Of a stretch of DNA of 48,076 nt, positions 35,283-46,566 are shown one piece after another. A program made the position numbers and the translations under genes. This DNA comes from an uncultured Clostridia bacterium (GTDB lineage: Bacteria > Bacillota > Clostridia > TANB77 > CAG-508), in contig CANRGE010000010.1 in the NCBI GenBank assembly GCA_947630065.1, forward strand, positions 1-48,076, given 5' to 3'. The notes below the pieces were generated by a model. The model was not told where the DNA came from. It saw nothing but the letters and a program-made list of their open reading frames with translations, and did no database searches. Positions within the stretch are counted from its first letter, which is position 1, and the number at the start of each line of letters is the position of its first letter.

Positions 35283-37064
35283 TTATTTTATTTTTGCTAG
35301 TTGTATAATTACATTGCTTAATTCTTTTTCTAGTTCTATTTGCTGAGTTCTATCTTCAGCTGTTTCTATTTGTTTTAAAATTTCAATTTTTCTATTTAGT
35401 AACTTTTCTTTTTCATATAATGTTAATATATCTTCTACAGCTTTATTATAGTCTGTTATTTCAAAATCGTATGCCATTATATATGTTATTTGATTTATTA
35501 ATTCTTCATCTTCAAATAAATTTATTATGTTATTATTACTATTTCCTTTTTCAAAATGTTCATACAATTTTTGTACTATTCTTCTATTTTTTTCTTGTTT
35601 AAAATCTTCTGGTTTTATTCTATCTTTTATTTTTTGATATGCATTTTCTTCGTTTATTAACAAAGATATAAGAACATTTTCTCTTTTTACCGATGCTTCG
35701 CTATTTTCCTCTTTATTGTTAGTTTCTTCTTTTTTTATAACATTCTTTTTTTCTAATTTTTTAATTCCTATATTGTTTGCATATGTTCTTTTATTAGATT
35801 CTGCATATAATGCTTCTTTGGTTATTCCATATTCCTTTGCTATTCTATCTATATAAATTTCTTTTTCTACATTATTTTCTACTCGTGATAAGATTTTTAC
35901 AATTTCATTTAGAAAATTAATTTTATCACTTGCTGATTCTATTTTCATATTATTTTTTAATGTTTTTACTTTATATTCTACTAATGATATTGCCTCTTCT
36001 ACTCTTTTTTCAAATCTTGCACTACCATATTTTATCACATATTCATCTGGATCTTTGGCTTGTCCGTCTAGCTGTAAAATTCTTATATCACATCCTAAGT
36101 TTTGTAATATTTCCATTCCTCTTAATGTTGCTGCTTGTCCTGCTCCGTCTGAATCGTATCCTATTATTACTTGGGCTGCATATTTTCTAAGTAATCTTCC
36201 TTGTTGTTCTGTAAGTGCTGTTCCTAATGATGCTACTACATTTGTTATCCCTCTTTGATATAATGATATGGCATCCATATAGCCTTCTACTATTATTATT
36301 TTATCTTTGCCGCTTCTTTTTGCAACATTTAATCCAAATAAATTTCGTCCTTTGCTATATACTATATTTTCTGGAGAGTTTATATATTTAGGCTTACTGT
36401 CGTCTAAAACTCTTCCTCCAAATGCTATAACTCTGTCTTTTATGTCTTTTATTGGATACATTAGTCTTCCTCTAAAACTATCGTAATAAGCTCCTTTTTC
36501 CGATTTTTTAATAAGACTTGAGGCTAACATTTCTTCCTCTGCAAAGCCATTTTTCTTTAATTCTTTGTATAATTCATCAAAATTTCCAGAATATCCTATG
36601 CTAAAAGTTTTTAATGTATTATTGTCTAATTTTCTTTTCTTTACATATTCTTGAGCTGGTTTTGCTGTTGGTTTATATAAGTTTTCATGATAAAATTGTG
36701 CTGCAATGGTATTTATTTGATAAACTTTTTCTTTTAATTTGCTCTTTGCATTATCTTCTTCATTATCTGATGTGGGTAATGCTATTCCTGCTTTTTCTGC
36801 AAGTAATTCTACAGTCTGTCTAAAATCTAAATTTTCAATTTTGCTTACAAATTTTATAGAATCTCCACCTACTCCACAGCCAAAGCAATGGAAGATTTGC
36901 CTATCTGGAGACACAGAAAAAGAAGGGGACTTTTCTTTGTGAAATGGACATAGTCCAAAATAATTTCTACCACTTCTTTTTAATACTACATATTGTGATA
37001 CAACATCAACTATATCATTACTATTTCTGATTTCATCAATTAATTCATCACTATATCGTACCAT
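35283..37064 (-). CDS. dnaG: DNA primase
   Basis: Primase makes RNA primers at the replication fork. The 593 residues carry a CHC2 zinc site (C39, H42, C60, C63), the core with RNA-polymerase motif NLFGLN, and a TOPRIM domain (IIVEGYMDAISL at about 255 and GYDSDGAGQA at about 305). A C-terminal helicase-binding region of about 130 residues follows a Lys/Glu linker. It forms an operon with rpoD, the classical macromolecular-synthesis order. The call is secure. Confidence 0.95.
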   Translation of the reverse strand: MVRYSDELIDEIRNSNDIVDVVSQYVVLKRSGRNYFGLCPFHKEKSPSFSVSPDRQIFHCFGCGVGGDSIKFVSKIENLDFRQTVELLAEKAGIALPTSDNEEDNAKSKLKEKVYQINTIAAQFYHENLYKPTAKPAQEYVKKRKLDNNTLKTFSIGYSGNFDELYKELKKNGFAEEEMLASSLIKKSEKGAYYDSFRGRLMYPIKDIKDRVIAFGGRVLDDSKPKYINSPENIVYSKGRNLFGLNVAKRSGKDKIIIVEGYMDAISLYQRGITNVVASLGTALTEQQGRLLRKYAAQVIIGYDSDGAGQAATLRGMEILQNLGCDIRILQLDGQAKDPDEYVIKYGSARFEKRVEEAISLVEYKVKTLKNNMKIESASDKINFLNEIVKILSRVENNVEKEIYIDRIAKEYGITKEALYAESNKRTYANNIGIKKLEKKNVIKKEETNNKEENSEASVKRENVLISLLINEENAYQKIKDRIKPEDFKQEKNRRIVQKLYEHFEKGNSNNNIINLFEDEELINQITYIMAYDFEITDYNKAVEDILTLYEKEKLLNRKIEILKQIETAEDRTQQIELEKELSNVIIQLAKIK

Positions 37065-37140
37065 TTTAGCAACCTTTCTATAATATATTATACTATTCGA
37101 CAGATATTTCCTAAATCCTTCTTTATGTGAATATACAATT

Positions 37141-37167
37141 TGCTCCTACACATAAAATGTAGGAGCA
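37141..37167. terminator. Hairpin between carD and dnaG
   Basis: TGCTCCTACA (37141-37150) pairs perfectly with 37158-37167 around a seven-base loop, 26 bases after the carD stop. The T run is weak on the minus strand, stronger on the plus strand. Confidence 0.6.
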
Positions 37168-37193
37168 TTAACCTTTTTTAAGACTATAATTTT

Positions 37194-37766
37194 TTATAAA
37201 TTTTCTGATGTTCCGTTATCATCAAATGGAACAAATTTATTTACTATATTTTCGACTGGTTCTATATTGTCTAATGCAAATTCCTTGAATGAAGAATTTA
37301 TTTTATTATCTATTAATCCTTCAACTTCATCAACTGTTGCATTTTCTGCTAAAACTAATTCACTAACTAGAATTTGTTTTGCATTTGTTAACATCTTTTT
37401 CTCACCTGTTGATAATCCTTTTTCTTTTTGTTTAAAAGATAAATTTCTAACTACATCTGCAAGTTCATATATATCTCCACTTTTCATTTTTTCCATGTTA
37501 TCTCTGTATCTTTTATTCCAATTCATTGACATTTCTGTTTTTTCTTCTTCAAGTACTGCAAATACTTTATCTGCAGAAGATTTATCTATAATTGCCCTTA
37601 CACCTATTTCTTCGGCTTTGTCTGTTGGTACCATAACTTTTACTTCACCTGGCATTTTTAAAATATAATATGTTTGCTTTTGTCCTAAAATATCTTTTTC
37701 TTCTATTGCATCTATTGTTCCTGCCCCGTGCATTGGGTATACTATATAATCTCCTACATTAAACAT
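37194..37766 (-). CDS. CarD/CdnL-family transcription regulator
   Basis: The protein binds RNA polymerase beta and stabilises open promoter complexes, chiefly at rRNA promoters. The N-terminal RNA-polymerase-interaction domain (FNVGDYIVYPMHGAGTI) covers about 1-65 and is followed by a helical DNA-binding domain (NWNKRYRDNMEKM). The start is ATG 37766 (190 residues), because AAAGGAG lies inside the extension that would begin at TTG 37784. It lies upstream of dnaG-rpoD but is separated by a hairpin and promoter region. Confidence 0.9.
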   Translation of the reverse strand: MFNVGDYIVYPMHGAGTIDAIEEKDILGQKQTYYILKMPGEVKVMVPTDKAEEIGVRAIIDKSSADKVFAVLEEEKTEMSMNWNKRYRDNMEKMKSGDIYELADVVRNLSFKQKEKGLSTGEKKMLTNAKQILVSELVLAENATVDEVEGLIDNKINSSFKEFALDNIEPVENIVNKFVPFDDNGTSENL

Positions 37767-37887
37767 GTATGACGCTCCTTTCAATGAAAAAACTATATAT
37801 CAAGAAAAAAAACAACGATGATGTTATAATTTACCCGATTTTACTATATCGTTTTTTCTCTTATTAACTATAAATATTATACTACAA

Positions 37888-37920
37888 AAATTACCAAAAG
37901 TCAAAAGCTTTTGGTAATTT
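37888..37920 (-). terminator. Terminator of dut
   Basis: A 13-bp perfect stem (37888-37900 with 37908-37920) with a seven-base loop lies 18 bases after the dut stop; T-rich sequence follows on the minus strand. Confidence 0.85.
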
Positions 37921-37938
37921 TTTCTATAGATTTTTTTA

Positions 37939-38400
37939 CTATTTACTTGTTGAGCCAAACCCTCCAGTTCTTTCTCCTTGTGCGTTATCATTATCTATAA
38001 CTAAATATTTTTGGAATATTGCTTGACCTATAGCCTCTCCTTTTTTTATTACAGTGTCTTCTTCTTTTATATTATAAAATGCAAACATAATATGTCCATC
38101 ATTATCTGGATTTTCATAATAGTCTTTATCTATTACTCCTACACTATTTGCTAGAATTAATCCTTTTTTCTTTGGATTTGAACTTCTATTATATAGTAAT
38201 AACATTTCATCATCTTGCATATATGCTTTTAATCCAGTTTTTACTAATGTTGGTGCCATTCCTTTTTTAAAACTTGGTATAACACAATCTTCAGCTGCTT
38301 CTATATCGTACCCTGCTGAGTATTTTGTTTTTCTTTCTGGTAAATTTATATTCTCATTTTCAAATCCTTTTGCTATTTTAAATCCTCTTTTTTGTTCCAT
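37939..38400 (-). CDS. dut: dUTP diphosphatase
   Basis: Trimeric-type dUTPase hydrolyses dUTP to dUMP, keeping uracil out of DNA and thus complementing the glycosylase at 24298. The 153 residues show motif 1 SAGYDIEA (28-35), motif 2/3 RSSNPKKKGLILANSVGVID (about 72-91) and the C-terminal motif GERTGGFGSTSK, which closes over the substrate. The gene stands apart from its neighbours by about 60 bases. Confidence 0.9.
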   Translation of the reverse strand: MEQKRGFKIAKGFENENINLPERKTKYSAGYDIEAAEDCVIPSFKKGMAPTLVKTGLKAYMQDDEMLLLYNRSSNPKKKGLILANSVGVIDKDYYENPDNDGHIMFAFYNIKEEDTVIKKGEAIGQAIFQKYLVIDNDNAQGERTGGFGSTSK

Positions 38401-38462
38401 TTATTACTACTCCTTTTCTTTATTGTTTGTTTCATTTTATTATATGTATTTTTCTTTGTCAA

Positions 38463-38876
38463 TTATTTATTAAAATTTACTCCTACTATTCCTCCAATCA
38501 TTCCTGCTATAATTGAAATTATTATCATTATTACTGATTTTACATTTAAAGCAAATCCTACTTCAACTAAACTTGATATAATATATAATGCTAATATGTA
38601 AATTAAGCCTACTGCTCCTCCCATAATTAAGCCATTCTTTTTTATTTTTAACATTGATATTGTACTACCAATTAATATACTTATTCCTGTTATTACTAAC
38701 ATAACTGGTGCTATAGCATTTTCCTGTATATTTGTATATGTTAACAGTATTGCAAATATAAATAGAAGTAATAATGTACTAATAACCGATATTATTAATC
38801 CTTTAAAAATTAACATCATTCCATTTTGTTGTATTGCTACTTTTGTATTATTTAAAACATTTTTCATATATTCCAC
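38463..38876 (-). CDS. TIGR04086-family membrane protein
   Basis: This 137-residue integral membrane protein has four hydrophobic segments at about 24-46, 55-76, 83-104 and 110-134. It resembles the YrzE/TIGR04086 group of Firmicutes, function unknown. It lies upstream of dut by 62 bases on the same strand. Confidence 0.75.
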   Translation of the reverse strand: MEYMKNVLNNTKVAIQQNGMMLIFKGLIISVISTLLLLFIFAILLTYTNIQENAIAPVMLVITGISILIGSTISMLKIKKNGLIMGGAVGLIYILALYIISSLVEVGFALNVKSVIMIIISIIAGMIGGIVGVNFNK

Positions 38877-38934
38877 TCCTTAAGTTTATTACTTTACTAC
38901 AATAGCTATGTTATATTTTTAAAATTTAGAACTT

Positions 38935-38983
38935 AAACTTTCCTATTATATAAAAAAGAAATCTAATTTTTTTGAATTAGATT
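38935..38983 (-). terminator. Half copy of the hairpin repeat plus terminator
   Basis: AAACTTTCCTATTATATAAA (38935-38954) is the right half of the dispersed hairpin family; the left arm is lost. A nine-bp stem (38960-38968 with 38975-38983) follows 12 bases from the stop of the WG-repeat gene and can act as its terminator. Confidence 0.65.
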
Positions 38984-38994
38984 CCTTTTTTATT

Positions 38995-40566
38995 TTATTG
39001 TAAATTATTTTCTACATTAATGAAATTATCACCTGTTAGTGCGCTCTCACTTGTTAGTGTATTAGTATTATTGCTTCTATTTGTCGTACTATTAAATGTA
39101 TTGTTTGTATTAGTATTATTTGTATTGTTATTATTCGTATTTACATTATTATTTATTACTCCTGATTGTAATTCTTTGTCTAAATTTGTTGATTCATCTA
39201 ATGTTGGTTTTGGTTTTCCATATATTGTTTCATAATGTAAATCTATATAATCAATAATATTTATTGTTTGACCATTATATTCCATATAGTATGTATTAGT
39301 TCCTCCGCTTGTTACTGAATATGCACTGCTTAAAGCACATGGTACAATTATTTTTCCTTCATAATCTACTATAGTATATAATTCAACTTTTTCTTTATTT
39401 TGTTCTACTTCTTTTCCTAATACAATTGCTTTATAATTAGGTATTACTAGTAAACTATTTAATGCTCTATCACTTTTTTTACCTATATAACCTATCATGT
39501 CGTATTCTACTGGAAGAATTAATTTTCCATTTTTATTAAATAATCCCCATTTTTCATTCTGACATACAGGTATAGCATTATCAAATAATAGGTATTTATT
39601 TTTTATTGTATCTGCTGGGAAATTCGTTGGATTTATTCCTATTGAATCATATTCTAAATAGATTACAGTATCTCCATTATTATTTAATACACCATATTTA
39701 TTATTATTTTTTACTATATATAATCCTGTTTCTTTATTTAGCATTGATATACTATCATATAATAAATTTATTTTTGTCTCTGCTTTTGATGTTATTATTC
39801 CGACTTTGTTTGTTGTACTTGTTACATAAAATTCTTGTAGATTCTCATTAAATTGCATTTTTTGATATTTTGAACTAATAATTTCTTCGTTTTTAGCATT
39901 TATTACTCCATATGTTTTATTATCTTTAGTTACAACGAACATATCATATAATATAGCTTTTTGATTAACAAATTCTTTGCTAACTCCTTTGTAACCATAA
40001 GATTCTAATATTGGTTGATAATATTCTACTAAGTATGGTAAAGTAAATATTGAAATAGTATTATTGGCTTTATTATATTCATATGTTACATCAAATCCAA
40101 TTTGTATTCCTTCTGGTGAAGAATATAATTTTCCATTTCTACTTATTATTGTATCTTCTATTGTATAATCTTCATAATCTTCTGTTTCTAAAGGTACTAC
40201 TTTTGAAATTCTATTAGAATTTAAGAAAAATGATGCTGTTTCATTTGCATTATCTACATAGCATTTATTTGTATCTTCTGAATATACTTTATATTCTCCA
40301 TTATGTGCATTATATCCTAAATATGGTGCAATTCCTTTTATATCTATATATGTTTTTCCTGTTGTTGAGTCAATAATTAGTACATCTTCTGGAAGAGATG
40401 CAATTTGTCCATCTATATATATTTTTAAAGAGTCATCTGTTATAGTAGTCATAAATACTAGTATTCCTATAATTCCTAATACCAAAAGTACTATAAAAAT
40501 TAATATTATTGTCATTAATGTATTTGATTGTTTTGGTTTGTTTAAACTTTCATCATATAATTGCAT
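38995..40566 (-). CDS. Membrane-anchored WG-repeat protein
   Basis: The 523-residue protein has a short cytoplasmic start, one membrane segment at about 18-42 and an external part. Residues 45-185 include two copper-amine-oxidase-like beta motifs (IYIDGQIASLPEDVLII). WG-type repeats follow (YGVINAKNEEIISSKY, YGVLNNNGDTVIYLEYD, WGLFNKNGKLILPVEYD), each a short beta unit used for binding. The tail is rich in Asn and Thr. It is 12 bases after tgt and may be co-transcribed with it. Function is unknown. Confidence 0.83.
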   Translation of the reverse strand: MQLYDESLNKPKQSNTLMTIILIFIVLLVLGIIGILVFMTTITDDSLKIYIDGQIASLPEDVLIIDSTTGKTYIDIKGIAPYLGYNAHNGEYKVYSEDTNKCYVDNANETASFFLNSNRISKVVPLETEDYEDYTIEDTIISRNGKLYSSPEGIQIGFDVTYEYNKANNTISIFTLPYLVEYYQPILESYGYKGVSKEFVNQKAILYDMFVVTKDNKTYGVINAKNEEIISSKYQKMQFNENLQEFYVTSTTNKVGIITSKAETKINLLYDSISMLNKETGLYIVKNNNKYGVLNNNGDTVIYLEYDSIGINPTNFPADTIKNKYLLFDNAIPVCQNEKWGLFNKNGKLILPVEYDMIGYIGKKSDRALNSLLVIPNYKAIVLGKEVEQNKEKVELYTIVDYEGKIIVPCALSSAYSVTSGGTNTYYMEYNGQTINIIDYIDLHYETIYGKPKPTLDESTNLDKELQSGVINNNVNTNNNNTNNTNTNNTFNSTTNRSNNTNTLTSESALTGDNFINVENNLQ

Positions 40567-40578
40567 TTTTTTCCTCCT

Positions 40579-42750
<2,172 letters not shown>

Positions 42751-42754
42751 AATA

Positions 42755-44084
42755 CTATCCTTTCTCTGTTAATTTATTTATAACTAATTTTATTTCTTCT
42801 ATTATATTTTTTGGTTCATCTAATACCGTCATTTTGTATGAATATTGAAAATCACTTTGTTTATTCGGTTTTGTCCTATATACTCGTGAATCTAATCCTA
42901 GTTTTGTTCCTCCTGATGAAATTTGCTTAGTCATATAATCCCCATACCATTTTTTTAATCCATTAGGACTTTCGCTTTTATATCCATATTTTTCATTATC
43001 GTGTAAAGCTGGAACACTATATCCATATTCTTCTGAATTTCTTTCTAGAGTATGCAAAAATTCATGTATAAATACTTCTTCTGGAAATGTGTTTATTCGC
43101 TCATTATATTTATATATGTAGCTTTTTTCACTATTTGGAAGCCTTATATTTGAAAATCCTATACCTAAATGTTCGGTACCTCCAAGTCCAATCCAATCAT
43201 TAACTTGTATATCATTTTGATGTTGCTCATCTCCAAGTCTAACTGCAACAAATATATGATCATAATTTTTATTTTCTATATATGGATTTATTAAGTCTGC
43301 CACATCTTTTCCTGCCACAAAATATCCATTTTCATCATCATATGAAAGCGAGGTTAATGGTTTATTTATTGTAATTAAATCATATGTTGCAGTCATTTGT
43401 CCTTTTGATAATTCTTTGCATGCAGAAACAAATCTATCCATATTATTTTTCATATCTTGTACATCTTCATCTGTCATTTGCAATTTGACATTTTTATTGT
43501 CTATTTTTACATCTGTATTCCTAAATACAAAACATACAAATTTCCAATCTGTTGATGAACTTCCGGGTTCCTGCTTCTATTGTAAAGTCTGAAAACCATG
43601 CTGTACCTGTACAATTATCATCATACGATCCTAATCTAAATCCTATATTTACGCTTGTCCTATCTTTTGCATTAAAAATAAATTCCAATTTTTGCCATCC
43701 ATTAGTTCCAGTAATACTTTTCGACTTTTCTACTGTATCTGTTATACAAATGTTGGCACCTGCATTAGAAATTTCATTTTCAGGTTTTACATTTTCAGTC
43801 TTTACCATACAAGTTACTTTATATGGTCTGTTTTTTTCAACTTCTATAGTTTTATAAAATACTGCATCATTATATGTATTTGATACTATTTTATAACTAT
43901 CCATTTTAGAATATTTTACTTTATCATCTCTTTTAAATTCTGATGTATATAGATTAGCCTCACTTTTTACATAACTAATAAAATTATTTTCTCTATAAAC
44001 TCCATATATTTTTACAAGAGCAATAATAAATATTATTGTAAATATTAAATTTATAATTTTTGATATTATTTTTCTTTTGCTCAT
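42755..44084 (-). CDS. Membrane-anchored metallopeptidase with jelly-roll domain, needs +1 shift at CGG 43565
   Basis: Residues 10-30 are a signal anchor. Residues 55-175 look like a carbohydrate-binding jelly-roll ([25 protein letters not shown]). After the shift a zinc-peptidase-like domain follows with the motif HEFLH ([13 protein letters not shown]). The zero frame reads ACC CGG AAG and stops within 15 codons; skipping C43565 gives [18 protein letters not shown] and 269 residues in all, total about 442. The gene starts the operon with queA and tgt, with only four bases before queA. The peptidase identity rests on one motif; substrate is unknown. Confidence 0.75.
43563..43565 (-). other. 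CGG +1 recoding site in peptidase gene
   Basis: The zero frame reads GGA ACC CGG AAG TTC. Skipping one C gives ACC GGA AGT TCA and a long open frame. This is the only site where the preceding base is also C, so P-site movement to CCC cannot be fully excluded. Confidence 0.8.
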
Positions 44085-44121
44085 TATTCTATTTTATTCC
44101 TCCATATTATTATACAATTAT

Positions 44122-44150
44122 ATTATACTAGAATTTATACAATTTAACAA
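44122..44150 (-). promoter_or_regulatory. Promoter of the peptidase-queA-tgt operon
   Basis: On the minus strand TTGTTA (44150-44145) and TATAAT (44127-44122) have a 17-base spacer. GGAGG follows before ATG 44084. Confidence 0.75.
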
Positions 44151-44199
44151 TAATATAGTAAAATAAATTTATGTATTTATTAGTAACTCTAATATACAA

Positions 44200-44553
44200 T
44201 TAGGTACTGTTTATGTTATCTATAATTTCTTTACATTCTTTCCATGATGTTATTTGTATTTGAGAATAATCTTTCTTTAATTTGCTTAATATCTCTTTTG
44301 TATTATCTTTAGAATTTAAATCTGCAATTATTACATCTTTTATTAGTTCTTCTTTTCCATATAAAAATCTAAATAATATCCCTCTTACAAATCCTTCAAT
44401 TTGGTTTTCTTGATTTTTGGCAGCAACAATTATATATATTCCATTTGGCTTTAAATTTGTATATGAATATATGTATATTATATTTTTTATAATTTCGTAT
44501 AAACCATATAAAGCTAGGGTCCAAATAGTTGCATTTAATAAAAAATTTAGCAT
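44200..44553 (-). CDS. Small membrane protein with glycosyltransferase-2-like core
   Basis: The 117-residue protein has a membrane segment at about 10-30, then GIYIIVAAKNQENQIEGFVR and VIIADLNSKDNTKEIL, a pattern like the nucleotide-sugar fold of GT2 enzymes but far too short for a full enzyme. AGGAGG precedes the start. It may be a regulatory or relic protein; function is unknown. Confidence 0.6.
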   Translation of the reverse strand: MLNFLLNATIWTLALYGLYEIIKNIIYIYSYTNLKPNGIYIIVAAKNQENQIEGFVRGILFRFLYGKEELIKDVIIADLNSKDNTKEILSKLKKDYSQIQITSWKECKEIIDNINST

Positions 44554-44605
44554 ATCTATTTCCTCCTAGCTTATTATATGTATAATTTTTGTTTTAGTTA
44601 CAAAT

Positions 44606-44896
44606 TCATAGTTTATATTTACTTAAATCGACGGTATAATTTATAACTTCTATACCATCTTTTTCTAGTTTCTCTTTTTGCTTCTCTATCCCACCAAAAG
44701 CAAAATTTTTAGATAACTTTCCTTTAGAATTTACAACTTTATAGCATGGGTATTTTTCTTCATTTGGATTTTTATGAAGTACATTTCCTACTACTCTTGA
44801 TAAGTTTTTATTACCTAAATATTCTGCAATCTGCTTATATGTTACTACTTTACCTTTTGGTATTTTGGTTAAATATGTATATATTTGTTCTTCCAT
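44606..44896 (-). CDS. Ogt/MGMT-family DNA alkyltransferase, short form
   Basis: The 96 residues match the C-terminal DNA-binding and methyl-acceptor domain only: GKVVTYKQIAEYLGN, then SRVVGNVLHKNP, and PCYKVV with C51 in place of the usual PCHRV. The cysteine is kept, so it is not a typical alkyltransferase-like protein, which has Trp or Ala there. The missing N-terminal domain suggests a minimal repair enzyme or a sensor of alkyl damage. Confidence 0.85.
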   Translation of the reverse strand: MEEQIYTYLTKIPKGKVVTYKQIAEYLGNKNLSRVVGNVLHKNPNEEKYPCYKVVNSKGKLSKNFAFGGIEKQKEKLEKDGIEVINYTVDLSKYKL

Positions 44897-44978
44897 AATA
44901 GTATTCTCCTGTAAGTTGTTTTTATATCTATAATTTTTAAAATTTGTAGTTCTATTTCATACAGTTAGTCTTTCTATA

Positions 44979-45809
44979 TTATTTTAATTCTAATATTATA
45001 AATTTATTATCTTTTGACATTTTCCAAAAAGAATTTTTATTTTCTTCTCCTGAGTATCCTAAATATCCTGCTTGTCTGAATAATTGTGTTATTCCACCAA
45101 AGTATCTTCTCTTTTTATTTATATTATATGTATTTAATTGTCCAAAAGCTTCTATATCAAATGAATCATTCTCTTTTATTATATCAAAAATTTGGCTTGG
45201 AATAGGTAATATTCTAGCTCTAATATCATTTCTACTTATCATTTTAGTAATAACATCTTGTTTATCTTCATCAATATTACTTAAATTATTTTTCTCTGAA
45301 ATATTATTTGCTTCTTGTTCAATTAATTCCCTTACTCTATTCTTAGAAACCTTTACATCCCAATCAAAAATCACATCTTTCTCAGGATGAGTAAGATAAT
45401 ATTCCAAAATATCTCTTCCACTTATCAATGTAACTGGTCTTGTGTTATTATCTGCACTAGCTATTTTTATAGATTGAGCACTATATGAACTTGTAGTAAT
45501 AAAAATTCTATGATTTGCTTCTTCGTTTGCTTGTATATCTCTAATTTGTGTTGGAGCTATATGTGTAGAAAGTGCATATTTCTTTGCTTGCACAATATAT
45601 TTTTCAGTTAAACTATTATTACCAGAGATAATATTTTTATAACATTTTAAATCTACTCCATTATCCCCAGATCTTCCAACTACTTCTATTTCTTCAAATC
45701 CTATATCTTTTAAAAAAAGTTTTAAAAAAAGTTCAAAATCAGTTCCTTTTTTCTTATCAAAACAATTGTAAAAATCCTCTAACATTTTGTCTGTTATTTC
45801 AATATTCAT
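44979..45809 (-). CDS. Mrr-type restriction endonuclease
   Basis: The 276-residue protein has a PD-(D/E)XK nuclease core: GTDFELFLKLFLKDIGF, then D53 in GDNGVDLKC and QAKKY (Q75-K77), the layout of Mrr_cat enzymes that cut modified DNA. The C-terminal 120 residues are unrecognised, with a winged-helix-like end (YFGGITQLFRQAGYLGY). No methylase is adjacent, fitting a type IV-like system. It lies near a KAP NTPase, so this end of the window may be a defence island. Confidence 0.82.
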   Translation of the reverse strand: MNIEITDKMLEDFYNCFDKKKGTDFELFLKLFLKDIGFEEIEVVGRSGDNGVDLKCYKNIISGNNSLTEKYIVQAKKYALSTHIAPTQIRDIQANEEANHRIFITTSSYSAQSIKIASADNNTRPVTLISGRDILEYYLTHPEKDVIFDWDVKVSKNRVRELIEQEANNISEKNNLSNIDEDKQDVITKMISRNDIRARILPIPSQIFDIIKENDSFDIEAFGQLNTYNINKKRRYFGGITQLFRQAGYLGYSGEENKNSFWKMSKDNKFIILELK

Positions 45810-46218
45810 ATGTTTTCTTTCCTTCCTTTTTATAATTTTTTACTAGTACTTCTCTTGTTTTTGTAATTTTATCATATTTCTTTGAATTGGTCTATATTTG
45901 GGGTAACAATTTTCCCAAAATATTAATAAAAGCACCTATTGGGAAGATTGACCTTCGGGTTATGAGGGCTTGATAAGTGATTTTGAGGAATTTTGTTAAC
46001 TTGAGTTTTTATTAGTTTTATAGGGTTAGAGCAAATTGGTGCAATTATGAATTCGGTTAAATTAGGTCATTTTTTACAATAATTGTCCCCAATTTGTCCC
46101 CAATTTTTTAATACATCAAACATATAAAATTTCAATGGATTTTTAAGTTTGTCTTTGCAAGTTTTATTGTGTTTGGATGTGTTAGATTTTGAAATTTATA
46201 AAAACGGAGGTTTTAACA
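45810..46218. other. 409-base gap without a clear gene
   Basis: Two tandem TTTGTCCCCAA-like units lie at about 46084-46105. On the minus strand a short open frame (about 46076-46190) without a good start codon ends in LKNWGQIGDNYCKK, which might be an integrase relic, but I cannot support this. GGAGG at 46206-46210 belongs to the next gene. Confidence 0.5.
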
Positions 46219-46502
46219 ATGAGTAATTTAAGAGAAGTTAATAATGATATTTTAAAGGATTGGTTAAATTTTAGAGAGAAAGATTTATGTTCTTTGACTT
46301 GTGATGAGGATAAAAAGCATCATATTTACTTTGATGAGATTTCTGAAAGGATTTTAGAACGTGTTCTAAAAAGGATAGAAAATATGTTGAAAAACAACTT
46401 AGTTTTCTTGATGAGAATTTTATGGATTATATTGATTATTGGAATGAAAAGTATTATAGAAATGGGTTTGTAGATGGTGTTGAGTTGTTTGTAAACTTAT
46501 GA
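46219..46502 (+). pseudogene. Small hypothetical protein with a -1 frameshift in an A run
   Basis: From ATG 46219, with GGAGG upstream, the frame gives MSNLREVNNDILKDW and ISERILERVLK. It then loses sense, while the -1 frame continues DRKYVEKQLSFLDENF and YWNEKYYRNGFVDGVEL to TGA 46500-46502. The switch lies at a five-A run (46368-46372); one more A would restore a 94-residue reading. This is not the CGG type. The family is unrecognised. Confidence 0.6.
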
Positions 46503-46521
46503 AAAGATAGCTAAATAAAAA

Positions 46522-46558
46522 TGTGATAATAATCTTAGTTTTAAGTATTATTATCACA
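46522..46558. terminator. Two-way terminator
   Basis: A 12-bp perfect stem (46522-46533 with 46547-46558) and T run lie between two converging genes. Confidence 0.85.
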
Positions 46559-46566
46559 CTTTTTTC

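Noticed and set aside
46076..46190. Integrase C-terminal relic on the minus strand
   Set aside because: The WGQIGDN resemblance is only a few residues long and the frame has no credible start or catalytic motif.
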